Source: a virus. From it: a DNA stretch of 41,753 nt. Location: IMG/VR virus record IMGVR_UViG_3300037427_001053, positions 1 through 41,753 of that record. One strand, 5' to 3'. This document shows, one piece after another, positions 6,335 to 12,518 of this stretch. How positions within the stretch are numbered: the stretch's first letter is position 1; the number at the start of each line of letters is the position of its first letter. The position numbers were made by a program, and so were the translations under genes. Below the pieces are notes generated by a model that was given only the letters and a program-made list of their open reading frames with translations, was not told the DNA's origin and made no database searches.

Positions 6335-6423
6335 TGGACGTGGCAGGAATCGAACCTGCGTTAAGCGTCTCAGCCAACCTCCGCGTCTGGGGTCTGTACT
6401 TAGCTTCTAACCATTTCACGCCC
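6335..6423 (-). tRNA. tRNA-like element with intact acceptor and T arms, no normal anticodon arm
   Basis: On the minus strand a 7-bp acceptor stem GGGCGTG/CACGTCC (one G-T pair) and discriminator A enclose a perfect T arm (GCAGG, loop TTCGATT, CCTGC). The 57 nt between them cannot be folded by hand into a D arm plus a 5-bp anticodon stem with T33. Base 8 is A instead of T. The best internal pairing is a long hairpin starting AAGC/GCTT. The total length of 89 nt would suit a long-variable-arm tRNA (Ser, Leu, Tyr), but no anticodon can be read. It may be a degenerate tRNA, one with an insertion, or a tRNA mimic. Confidence 0.5.
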
Positions 6424-6425
6424 TA

Positions 6426-6641
6426 TTATCTTAAGCAAGTGCCATAACCGCGACGTCTACTCGATTTACGGATGACTTCCGCTTGAGCTTGAGACATAAT
6501 TTGAATGTTATTACCTGTTTTATGATTTGTGATAGGTGCACAACCATAAGCCTCGGTCGTAGAACACGACACACAGGTTTTGTAATTCAACTTAATTCGC
6601 ACTGGGTGTATTGCGTTGCCGCAGTTACATATACTTGCCAT
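6426..6641 (-). CDS. Small zinc-ribbon-like protein with HKTGN motif
   Basis: This 71-residue protein contains CNCGNAIHPVRI and CVSCS, two Cys pairs typical of a small zinc-binding fold. They are followed by ITNHKTGNNIQIM and a basic C-terminal helix ending KSSRRRGYG. The combination of a C4-type metal knuckle, an HKTGN segment and a basic R-R-G-[FY]-G tail is a recurring small phage protein, probably a nucleic-acid or protein binder. It starts 9 nt downstream of copy D of the 35-nt element and is followed by the tRNA-like element. Confidence 0.65.
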   Translation of the reverse strand: MASICNCGNAIHPVRIKLNYKTCVSCSTTEAYGCAPITNHKTGNNIQIMSQAQAEVIRKSSRRRGYGTCLR

Positions 6642-6649
6642 AGTTTTAT

Positions 6650-6684
6650 TTTATTATCGTTTTTAGTTCGTATTAACATTGTAA
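6650..6684 (-). promoter_or_regulatory. Three-block 35-nt element, copy D
   Basis: The minus-strand blocks are TTACAAT, AATACGAA and AAACGATAATA. It overlaps the 3' end of the gene at 6663-6875 and precedes the start at 6641. Confidence 0.7.
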
Positions 6685-6875
6685 TCATTCCACCTGCCAT
6701 TGTAAGCAAATGATTTGCCTTTACGATAGTTCGATCGTTGCGGTATTTTGTACCGCCTGTTACCCATACCACTACAAGGACCGTGTATTTTAGCCATTTC
6801 GTAGTGTTGGTGAGCACGTTTTTTCTTTTTGTCCGCTACATATTGTAGCAACTCTCTCATATTACTTACTTTCAT
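6663..6875 (-). CDS. Small basic hypothetical protein
   Basis: This 70-residue, very basic protein (ADKKKKRAHQHYEMAKIHG, then RRYKIPQRSNYRKGKSF) is probably a nucleic-acid binder or a disordered basic peptide. It starts 14 nt before the end of the previous small gene and ends inside copy D of the 35-nt element. A competing leftward frame at 6587-6817 covers the same DNA but fits the operon spacing less well. Confidence 0.5.
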   Translation of the reverse strand: MKVSNMRELLQYVADKKKKRAHQHYEMAKIHGPCSGMGNRRYKIPQRSNYRKGKSFAYNGRWNDYNVNTN

Positions 6876-7002
6876 TTGTTTGCTTATAAAAAGTTATTCT
6901 TTCTTCAACTTGTTCTCTAGTTAGCTCACCTTCCATTTGTTTACCAATGTAGTGAGTCATATCGATTTGTTTGCCGTTAGGACAGGTTAGTATAAATTGC
7001 AT
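6862..7002 (-). CDS. Small hypothetical protein (46 aa)
   Basis: The ATG at 7002 opens a 46-codon frame (MQFILTCPNGKQIDMTHYIG, then a helical half with EGELTREQVEERITFYK) that ends at TAA 6862-6864, overlapping the next start by 14 nt. The amphipathic composition, the tight overlap and the placement 10 nt after the preceding small gene support it. Function is unknown. Confidence 0.5.
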   Translation of the reverse strand: MQFILTCPNGKQIDMTHYIGKQMEGELTREQVEERITFYKQTNESK

Positions 7003-7012
7003 AGTTTAAATT

Positions 7013-7132
7013 TTAATAGAAATCATAGTATATATCCCACACATTACTTTTTTCTTCCTTAGTTAATAAGTTGAAATGTTTTTTGTATACTCTGAAAGAG
7101 ATTTTTAATAGGTATGTATTTTGATGTCCCAT
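7013..7132 (-). CDS. Small hypothetical protein (39 aa), first gene after element C
   Basis: The ATG at 7132 opens a 39-codon frame (MGHQNTYLLKISFRVYKKHF) ending at 7013. It lies 16 nt downstream of copy C of the 35-nt element and 10 nt before the next small gene. Function is unknown; the peptide is basic and aromatic. Confidence 0.45.
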   Translation of the reverse strand: MGHQNTYLLKISFRVYKKHFNLLTKEEKSNVWDIYYDFY

Positions 7133-7148
7133 GATTATTAGTATTTAT

Positions 7149-7183
7149 ATTGTTATCGTTATTATTTCGTATTAGTTTTGTAT
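7149..7183 (-). promoter_or_regulatory. Three-block 35-nt element, copy C
   Basis: The minus-strand blocks are ATACAAA, AATACGAA and ATAACGATAACA. It overlaps the last codons of the gene at 7172-7357 and precedes the small gene at 7013-7132. Confidence 0.65.
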
Positions 7184-7357
7184 TTGATTTATTAAATCGT
7201 TTGCTAACATTTCATATGTTTCGCCATCTTCTAAGTCACATTCGTATTTAACAAAGTTCCATAGTTCTCGGTAATTGTTTTCGTCTTTGGAATATAATTC
7301 CTTAAAGTACTCGATCGTTTCGTCGTTCCAGTAAAATTGGTTTTTAGTATTCTCCAT
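7172..7357 (-). CDS. Small acidic hypothetical protein
   Basis: This 61-residue acidic, aromatic protein (NQFYWNDETIEYFKELYSKD) has no recognised family. It overlaps the upstream gene by 14 nt, and its C-terminus runs into copy C of the 35-nt element. Confidence 0.5.
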   Translation of the reverse strand: MENTKNQFYWNDETIEYFKELYSKDENNYRELWNFVKYECDLEDGETYEMLANDLINQIQN

Positions 7358-7697
7358 ATTTATTTGTTAAGTATTTAAGTTGATTTGTTTTATTTCTTAA
7401 TATTCTTACAGTAGAATAATCTAATACATTTCCGTAACTTCCGTAGAATGTATTTCTTTTTACCCAATCTTTAATGAATTGAAATCTTTCTGAAGGGCAT
7501 GGTATAAGTATTCTTTTATACATTTCAAAATAGTTTCCGTCAGTATTAGGTGGAAGTTTTACTACTTTGTTAAGTTGGTATAGTCTATCTAAACCACTGT
7601 CAATTCTTACATAGCCAGAAGTATAAGAGTATATAACTCTACCGTCTTCTAGTTGGAATTTTTGAGTTCCGTTTTTGTTAATGTTTACTAATTTCAT
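7344..7697 (-). CDS. Hypothetical protein
   Basis: This 117-residue basic protein has an N-terminal beta-rich half (KFQLEDGRVIYSYTSGYVRI), an aromatic middle (RFQFIKDWVKRNTFYG) and a C-terminal basic helix. No family was recognised. It is the first gene after copy B of the 35-nt element, with its ATG 18 nt downstream. Confidence 0.55.
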   Translation of the reverse strand: MKLVNINKNGTQKFQLEDGRVIYSYTSGYVRIDSGLDRLYQLNKVVKLPPNTDGNYFEMYKRILIPCPSERFQFIKDWVKRNTFYGSYGNVLDYSTVRILRNKTNQLKYLTNKYGEY

Positions 7698-7714
7698 ATT
7701 ATTTATTTTACATT

Positions 7715-7749
7715 TATATTATCGTTTACCCTTCGTATCTAGTTTGTAA
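7715..7749 (-). promoter_or_regulatory. Three-block 35-nt element, copy B
   Basis: The minus-strand blocks TTACAAA, GATACGAA and AAACGATAATA nearly equal the consensus. This copy lies in true intergenic DNA rather than in the end of a gene, which shows that the element is conserved without coding constraint. Confidence 0.8.
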
Positions 7750-7882
7750 AAAGTATATTGTTTGTTTATTAGTTAAAATAGTTTATGTGGTATAATGCAC
7801 TATGTATACTTATGCAATTAGTAAAATATGACAATAGGTAGTTATAGTTATTATAATAAGTAGCTAATGTCACATTATTGTA
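7750..7882. other. AT-rich non-coding stretch
   Basis: I see no plausible gene in these 133 bases. They are AT-rich with scattered short inverted repeats and connect the structured region at 7883-8005 to element B. Confidence 0.5.
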
Positions 7883-8005
7883 GGACGGAGTATACTCTTC
7901 CGATCTACCGAAGTAGCCAGGCCACTGGTCCCGCAAGGGATTGCTCATTCAACGTTATTTATACCGGTGATGCTACAAGCGAAACGCGCCGGTTGTAATC
8001 AGGGT
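7883..8005 (-). ncRNA. Hairpin-rich intergenic region, possible structured RNA
   Basis: Directly after the stop of the gene at 8006-8311 the DNA can form four consecutive hairpins: 7888-7897 (perfect palindrome GAGTATACTC), 7905-7916 (CTAC/GTAG), 7917-7928 (CCAG/CTGG) and 7929-7940 (TCCC/GGGA). A more distant helix pairs ACCGG at 7963-7967 with CCGGT at 7989-7993, competing with TACAA 7974-7978 / TTGTA 7993-7997. On the minus strand the 7905-7916 loop is C(UUCG)G, a very stable tetraloop. No reading frame covers the region, and its GC content stands out from the AT-rich flank. It may be a processed RNA, a transcription terminator array or a protein-binding site. Confidence 0.45.
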
Positions 8006-8311
8006 CTACTGTACTTCAACCCTGTCGATTACGATATCTCTTACATTAGAAGGCATGTCAGTCGATTGTGACCAGTAACCTCTCTTAATCCAACATGGCA
8101 TGATGTTGAGTTTAGGTAACATTACTTTTAGAACCTCGTCGTGGTTATAAGTTATCTTTTGTTTTTTATTGTTTACAAAAGTTATAACTTGGTTTCTACC
8201 GTACCATGACTTTCTGACTACGAAATTCTTTCTTTCGATTGGAGGGAAGATTTCGTTTAGTTCTTCTTTACTTAGCTTAGAGATAGTCTCTGTTAATTTA
8301 GATTTATTCAT
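8006..8311 (-). CDS. Hypothetical protein
   Basis: The protein has 101 residues, with an N-terminal helical part (LTETISKLSKEELNEIFPPI) and a basic, beta-rich centre (RNQVITFVNNKKQKITYNHD). The C-terminal part contains MPCWIKRGYWSQSTDMPSNV. No family was recognised. It is expressed from element A and followed by the hairpin-rich region. Confidence 0.55.
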   Translation of the reverse strand: MNKSKLTETISKLSKEELNEIFPPIERKNFVVRKSWYGRNQVITFVNNKKQKITYNHDEVLKVMLPKLNIMPCWIKRGYWSQSTDMPSNVRDIVIDRVEVQ

Positions 8312-8335
8312 ATTTACTTATTAATTATTATTTAT

Positions 8336-8370
8336 ATTATTATCTTTATTGTTTCGTATTAGTTTAGTAA
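8336..8370 (-). promoter_or_regulatory. Three-block 35-nt element, copy A
   Basis: The minus-strand blocks are TTACTAA, AATACGAA and TAAAGATAATA. It overlaps the TAA stop of the small membrane-protein gene at 8364-8516 and lies about 24 nt upstream of the start at 8311. Confidence 0.65.
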
Positions 8371-8516
8371 CATATGTCACATGGTATGTGAGGTGCACCG
8401 TTAACTATTACATTGACCAGTATCATAACGCAACAGGTTACGATGAAGGTTACTGTGCCGTATACTATTATTCCTTCGGCTACCTTAAGGATTTTCTTGT
8501 GATTAAACTTTGTCAT
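8364..8516 (-). CDS. Small single-pass membrane protein (50 aa)
   Basis: The ATG at 8516 opens a 50-codon frame with a basic N-terminus (MTKFNHKKILKV). A single hydrophobic segment of about 23 residues follows (GIIVYGTVTFIVTCCVMILV), then a short tail ending PHIPCDICY. The layout is that of a small inner-membrane protein with the tail outside or in the periplasm; the CDIC pair could bind metal or form a disulfide. A mini-frame of four codons starts just upstream and could act as a leader. It is the first gene of the leftward arm, downstream of element H, so it may be made very early in infection, as is common for host-takeover or superinfection-exclusion proteins. That role is inference. Confidence 0.5.
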   Translation of the reverse strand: MTKFNHKKILKVAEGIIVYGTVTFIVTCCVMILVNVIVNGAPHIPCDICY

Positions 8517-8537
8517 ATATCTTATTTAGTATTCATA

Positions 8538-8572
8538 TATATTATCGTTGAGGTGCCGTGCTAGTGCTGTAT
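8538..8572 (-). promoter_or_regulatory. Three-block 35-nt element, copy H (most divergent)
   Basis: The minus-strand copy keeps block 3 (CAACGATAATATA) exactly in register, with degenerate blocks ATACAGC and AGCACGGC. It heads the leftward arm next to the divergent switch region. Confidence 0.6.
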
Positions 8573-8911
8573 GTGTAAATAAAAAAGTCAAAAGATCTGG
8601 TCAGAATCAGATGAGCTAGGTCTCGCGATGAGGTCCGGTCTAGGCGTTGTACTCATATATGCAAACGCTAAACAAAACAGGGGTGGGGGCTGGGTAAATA
8701 TATCGGACTTCCCAATTGAAAAGAAAAAAATGAAAATAAGGTGCAACCCTTTACTTCCCTATATCTTATAATTTTTTTTTACGCTTACGCGCATTAAATA
8801 ATATAATTATTAGTATAATTATATTTATATGACATTAGGTATATTAATATAATAGTAGCACCCTATCGTCACTTTTTTAAACTTTTATTTTTATACGTGA
8901 TCATACACAGT
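8573..8911. promoter_or_regulatory. Divergent non-coding switch region
   Basis: This stretch of about 340 nt separates the two transcription directions and holds no convincing gene. It contains a hairpin with ATCTG/CAGAT (8595-8612) and a second with GCGTT/AACGC near 8643-8670. A G-rich run GGGGTGGGGGCTGGG follows at about 8680-8694, then an A-rich tract. There is a 70-nt AT-only-like tract at about 8790-8860, preceded by TTACGCTTACGCGC. Such a mix of hairpins, G-run and AT tract fits a regulatory switch, a rightward promoter region or a replication origin, but none is proved. No copy of the 35-nt element was found on the plus strand here. Confidence 0.5.
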
Positions 8912-9157
8912 ATGACACAGAAGCTTTCACCCACAGCACGTAGAGACAAAGCCGCAAGAGACAAGGCATTTGCAATGACACCTGCGAGGAGAGCTAAAAA
9001 AGCACACGCTGAAAGATTAAAAAGACAAAATCCTAAGCAATCAGAAAACAAGGATTACGATCATAAAGACCAACGTTATGAATCTGTAACACAAAACAGA
9101 GGTAATGACGGGGAAGGCACCAAAAGTGAATCCAACAACAACTACAAAACAAACTAA
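8912..9157 (+). CDS. Small basic conserved protein (LSPTARRDKAARDKAFA type)
   Basis: The ATG at 8912 gives 81 residues; a GTG at 8897 would add five. The N-terminal half LSPTARRDKAARDKAFAMTP followed by ARRAKKAHAERLKRQ is strongly basic and helical. It resembles a short 'SPTxRRxxKxRDxxxAxTPxRRxxKAxxQR' protein of marine phages whose function I do not know. The second half is polar and probably disordered (Asn/Gly/Ser-rich). It is the first gene of the rightward arm and is spaced 2 nt from the fibre gene, so it could be a DNA- or RNA-binding protein or a small virion protein. Confidence 0.6.
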   Translation: MTQKLSPTARRDKAARDKAFAMTPARRAKKAHAERLKRQNPKQSENKDYDHKDQRYESVTQNRGNDGEGTKSESNNNYKTN

Positions 9158-9159
9158 AC

Positions 9160-11820
9160 ATGGCAAGAATATCCACATATGCTAATGATACGTCTATTCA
9201 ACTTACAGACAAATTATTAGGTACTGATAATATAGACTTATCCACTAAAAACTTCCAAATAGCGGATATTTTAGCGTTTATACTTGGACCAGGTACAGAA
9301 AATTACCTGCCAGTATACAACAATGAAGGCCGACTGGTCGATTCTGTTCTATATCAAGACAGCTATAGCTCACCAACACTAATTTCCACATCGACAAACT
9401 TCCAAACCGACGGCACATTTACAACACAAGACATCGCGCGCTTTAATGGTGCCATATATCTTACCGGTTCAGTCTACGATACCGACGACAATGCTGGAAG
9501 CCTTGAGCAAGTACTAGTTTCGGATGCAAATGGGAACGTGCGCTGGGAAGATTACCAAGGTTCTGGCTTAGAATATCAAGCGGGATGGAACGCAACGCTC
9601 GATCAACCTGATTTATCGATTATAGTACCTCAAGCTGGTAATACAGGACATTATTGGGTAGTAAGCGTAGCTGGTGGTACCCCATTAGTTGGCGCCGGAA
9701 ACGTTCCTATAACCGATTGGCAGCCTGGTGACTGGGCGATTATCTCTCAAGATAGCACAGGAAACTGTTTTTGGGACAAAATTGACAATACATCAGTATT
9801 AGCTGGCGGCGGAATTGCCAACAGACTAGCATTATGGACAAATACTAACGTTTTAGGCGAAAGTGAGATAACATGGAACAATGCCCAGACCAAATTTGTA
9901 ACAACTGCAGGTTTTGACTTCAATGAGATTACTATTTTTGGCGCATTATACGATACTAACGAAGAAGCTGGAGATACAAATCAAGTATTAACATCACAAG
10001 GCGGCTCCGGTGGCCCAAATTCTGTAGAATGGAAAGATGTTAGCTCAATAGTAACACCAATACCGGCAAATAATGTTACAGGAACAGGTGCACAAAACGC
10101 GATTGCTAAATTTACTGCAGCTGGCAGTATAATTGGTAGCAGCTCTATATATGATAACGGCACCAACATAGGATTAGGCAGAAGTGCTAACACAAATTTC
10201 GCAGTAGACATGGGAACTCCAACAGGGCTTCCAATTGCTATAAGAAATGGTATTGTAGTGTCTAATAATCCTAGTTTACCCCAAGTAGATAACACATCGG
10301 TTATTATTGGGGCCGGTAGTAACGACATTATAGCCGGATCGGATCACTCGTTAACAGTGGGTAACGGTAACCAAATTCAATTAAATTCAGATTGCACAAT
10401 TTTAACTGGAACAAACAATACCGTTCAGAGCTCTAACAATTCAATTATAGGTGGTTCGGTCAACACTGTTGTAAGTTCTAACAATGCAGTAGTTGAAGGT
10501 ATCAATAACAATTTAACAGGATTAAATAATAGTATAGTGCTAGGTAATTCGAACACTATACAAAGTGATGTCGGCGGTGGATCACATTTTGTCTACGGTA
10601 TAGATAATGACATTAAAGCAATAGGTACGAGCAACACACCAACAAATTGCTTCACATTAGGTAGTAATATAAACATAACAAGTAACGGTGGAGCTGCGCA
10701 TAGGAATATGTTTAGCGTAGGTTTTGATTTAACACCTGTAACAGAAACAATGACTCTGGGTTATGATAACAACCCCGCTACATATCCAGCAGCGCAATCT
10801 GGAGTTAATAAAAGAGGCCCAGTTAAATTTGCAGTAAATACATATGTAGATAAAGATGTAAATACTAAAAACGCTTTACTAATAACAGAGGGATCAAAAG
10901 TAATTAATTACCACCCAATGGTGGCATTACAAACAGTCCCATCATTTGAATTTAATAATGATGATACGGCAATAACAGGCGGTATACCACACGGCGGTTT
11001 ATATAATAGTGGCGGTTTTCTTAAAATTCAAAGAGGAGACGATATACTATTAAGTGTGACTTCTGCAGGCAGCGGATATAATGAAGGCGATACTTATACT
11101 ACGACATCAACTGGTAACGGATTTGGTTTAACTATAACAGTAGATGAAGTAACTAGTGGCTCAGGTATTGACACTTTCGTTGTTGCAAATCCAGGTCAAG
11201 ATTACGATGCGGGTGATATAGTAAATCTTAATGTTGGTGGTGCAGTTCTTACTGTAATAGAAGGAAACACAGTATCTTCTAACTCTTTATATACTGGAGA
11301 TATTTATTTTAACAAAAATTTCCCAACAAATCCTAACTGGTCTATTAAAGAAACAGCGGCTAACGACTTAGAAATAAAAACCACAGGCGGTATAGCTCTT
11401 TCTTTCATATCCCCACCTGGCAGTAATGGTCGCGGTACTGGATATAACGAAGATGACATTTATAATACTTCAACAAGCGGTAGTGGGTCTGGTCTTCGAA
11501 TAAAGGTTTTAGAAATAGACAGCAATTCAGGAGTAACAGCTTTTAGTATAGACGAAGGGGGTTCAGGTTATGTTGTTGGTGACGCTGTAACTCTTACAGG
11601 AGGCGGCAGCGGAGATAATTGTCTTCTTACAGTAACAGTTGGTTCGGCTTCAGATTTAATAGTAGATACTGGATCAGGTGACCCTTGTAATTTAATAATG
11701 AAAGACGGGGATGTAAAAATAGAACAGCCTAGCGCTGGGATTGTATTAACGGCCCCTAATGGAAATAATTATCGAGTAACAGTTGATAACACTGGAAATC
11801 TTACAACTACCCTAGTGTAA
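9160..11820 (+). CDS. Large fibre-like virion protein with beta-roll and Gly-rich repeats
   Basis: The protein has 886 residues. The N-terminus (MARISTYANDTSIQLTDKLL to TKNFQIADI) is shared with the protein at 12511, so it is probably a virion-attachment domain. Residues about 385-470 carry a repeat of 12-16 residues with Asn-Asn-x-Ile-x-Gly (SNNSIIGGSVNTVVSSNNAV), like the left-handed beta-roll of YadA-type adhesin heads. Residues about 628-700 and 748-832 are two copies of a Gly-rich module (SGYNEGDTYTTTSTGNGFG and TGYNEDDIYNTSTSGSGSG, then a G-x-x-Y-x-x-G-D strand), a module common in marine phage tail proteins. It would act on the outside of the particle in host recognition. The function is inferred from composition and repeats. 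Confidence 0.75.
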   Translation: MARISTYANDTSIQLTDKLLGTDNIDLSTKNFQIADILAFILGPGTENYLPVYNNEGRLVDSVLYQDSYSSPTLISTSTNFQTDGTFTTQDIARFNGAIYLTGSVYDTDDNAGSLEQVLVSDANGNVRWEDYQGSGLEYQAGWNATLDQPDLSIIVPQAGNTGHYWVVSVAGGTPLVGAGNVPITDWQPGDWAIISQDSTGNCFWDKIDNTSVLAGGGIANRLALWTNTNVLGESEITWNNAQTKFVTTAGFDFNEITIFGALYDTNEEAGDTNQVLTSQGGSGGPNSVEWKDVSSIVTPIPANNVTGTGAQNAIAKFTAAGSIIGSSSIYDNGTNIGLGRSANTNFAVDMGTPTGLPIAIRNGIVVSNNPSLPQVDNTSVIIGAGSNDIIAGSDHSLTVGNGNQIQLNSDCTILTGTNNTVQSSNNSIIGGSVNTVVSSNNAVVEGINNNLTGLNNSIVLGNSNTIQSDVGGGSHFVYGIDNDIKAIGTSNTPTNCFTLGSNINITSNGGAAHRNMFSVGFDLTPVTETMTLGYDNNPATYPAAQSGVNKRGPVKFAVNTYVDKDVNTKNALLITEGSKVINYHPMVALQTVPSFEFNNDDTAITGGIPHGGLYNSGGFLKIQRGDDILLSVTSAGSGYNEGDTYTTTSTGNGFGLTITVDEVTSGSGIDTFVVANPGQDYDAGDIVNLNVGGAVLTVIEGNTVSSNSLYTGDIYFNKNFPTNPNWSIKETAANDLEIKTTGGIALSFISPPGSNGRGTGYNEDDIYNTSTSGSGSGLRIKVLEIDSNSGVTAFSIDEGGSGYVVGDAVTLTGGGSGDNCLLTVTVGSASDLIVDTGSGDPCNLIMKDGDVKIEQPSAGIVLTAPNGNNYRVTVDNTGNLTTTLV
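10320..10560 (+). repeat. YadA-like beta-roll repeat region within the fibre gene
   Basis: The encoded protein repeats Asn/Ser-rich units around N-[ST]-[IV]-x-x-[GS] about every 12-16 residues (for example TGTNNTVQSSNNSIIGGSV, then EGINNNLTGLNNSIVLGNS). The DNA itself is not a simple tandem repeat, so the repeat is kept at protein level, as expected for a trimeric beta-roll. Confidence 0.6.
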
Positions 11821-11830
11821 AATATAAAAT

Positions 11831-12283
11831 ATGCCAAAAAAAAAATTTAAAGAAACCAAAGTCGGACAATTCCTATTAGGAAAATCTGGAGTATTAGATT
11901 CGCTAGCAGATGTTTTGCCAGACAAAGGATTACTTGGTGTAGTAAAAGGTTTGATTGATAAAGACGATAACTTACCTCCACCAGATAAAGAGATGGCTCT
12001 AAAGTTATTGGAGCATGATATGATTGAAGCACAAGAAGTAAGTGCTCGCTGGAAAGCAGATATGAAATCGGATTCATGGCTTAGTAAAAATACAAGGCCT
12101 ATGAGTTTAATTTTTCTTACATTTATGACTATATCTTTTATATGGGTAGATAGTCATGGGTATATAGATTTTACAGTAGAACAAGAATGGATTAGCTTAC
12201 TTAAAACATTAACAACAACAGTATACGTTGCCTATTTTGGATCGCGAGGAGCAGAAAAGGTGGGATCAATAATAAAAAAATAA
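11831..12283 (+). CDS. Holin-like membrane protein (3TM phage holin type)
   Basis: The protein has 150 residues. The N-terminal half is soluble and contains a helical part (LKLLEHDMIEAQEVSARWKA). It is followed by DMKSDSWLSKNTRPMSLIFL, the signature that precedes the membrane part of the 3TM phage holin family (WxxDxxSDSWLSKxxRP). Two to three hydrophobic segments follow (MSLIFLTFMTISFIWV and LLKTLTTTVYVAYFGSRG). Holins form lesions in the inner membrane that time lysis. No endolysin is visible beside it, which is unusual; the lysin may lie outside the window. The gene sits between two fibre-type genes with 2 nt to the next one. Confidence 0.75.
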   Translation: MPKKKFKETKVGQFLLGKSGVLDSLADVLPDKGLLGVVKGLIDKDDNLPPPDKEMALKLLEHDMIEAQEVSARWKADMKSDSWLSKNTRPMSLIFLTFMTISFIWVDSHGYIDFTVEQEWISLLKTLTTTVYVAYFGSRGAEKVGSIIKK

Positions 12284-12284
12284 C

Positions 12285-12518
12285 ATGGGTTATACAAAGG
12301 AGCAAATAAACATACTGAATAAATACAAGGTAAAACTAATAGTTGATGTAGAGGGCAGATGGAGAATGCACGTAGGCTGCGCGAAACTTACATGTGAAAC
12401 CTGGGAAGAGGTAGTAGCCCAAGGAACTAAATATCAAGAAGACCCTAAAGCTTATATAGAGTATAATGAACTAATGCTGGGCAATAGAAATCTAAAACCT
12501 GTACAAGAAAATGGCTAG
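12285..12518 (+). CDS. Small hypothetical protein
   Basis: This 77-residue protein (MGYTKEQINILNKYKVKLIV) has a likely N-terminal helix, then VDVEGRWRMHVGCAKLTCET. No family was recognised. It starts 2 nt after the holin-like gene and overlaps the next gene by 8 nt. Confidence 0.55.
   Translation: MGYTKEQINILNKYKVKLIVDVEGRWRMHVGCAKLTCETWEEVVAQGTKYQEDPKAYIEYNELMLGNRNLKPVQENG

Noticed and set aside
6587-6817. Leftward 76-codon frame
   Set aside because: It competes with 6663-6875, which fits the operon overlaps and the position of element D better. Part of it also lies inside the element and the next gene.
8677-8694. G-quadruplex in the switch region
   Set aside because: Only three G runs are present, so a standard four-run quadruplex is not supported.
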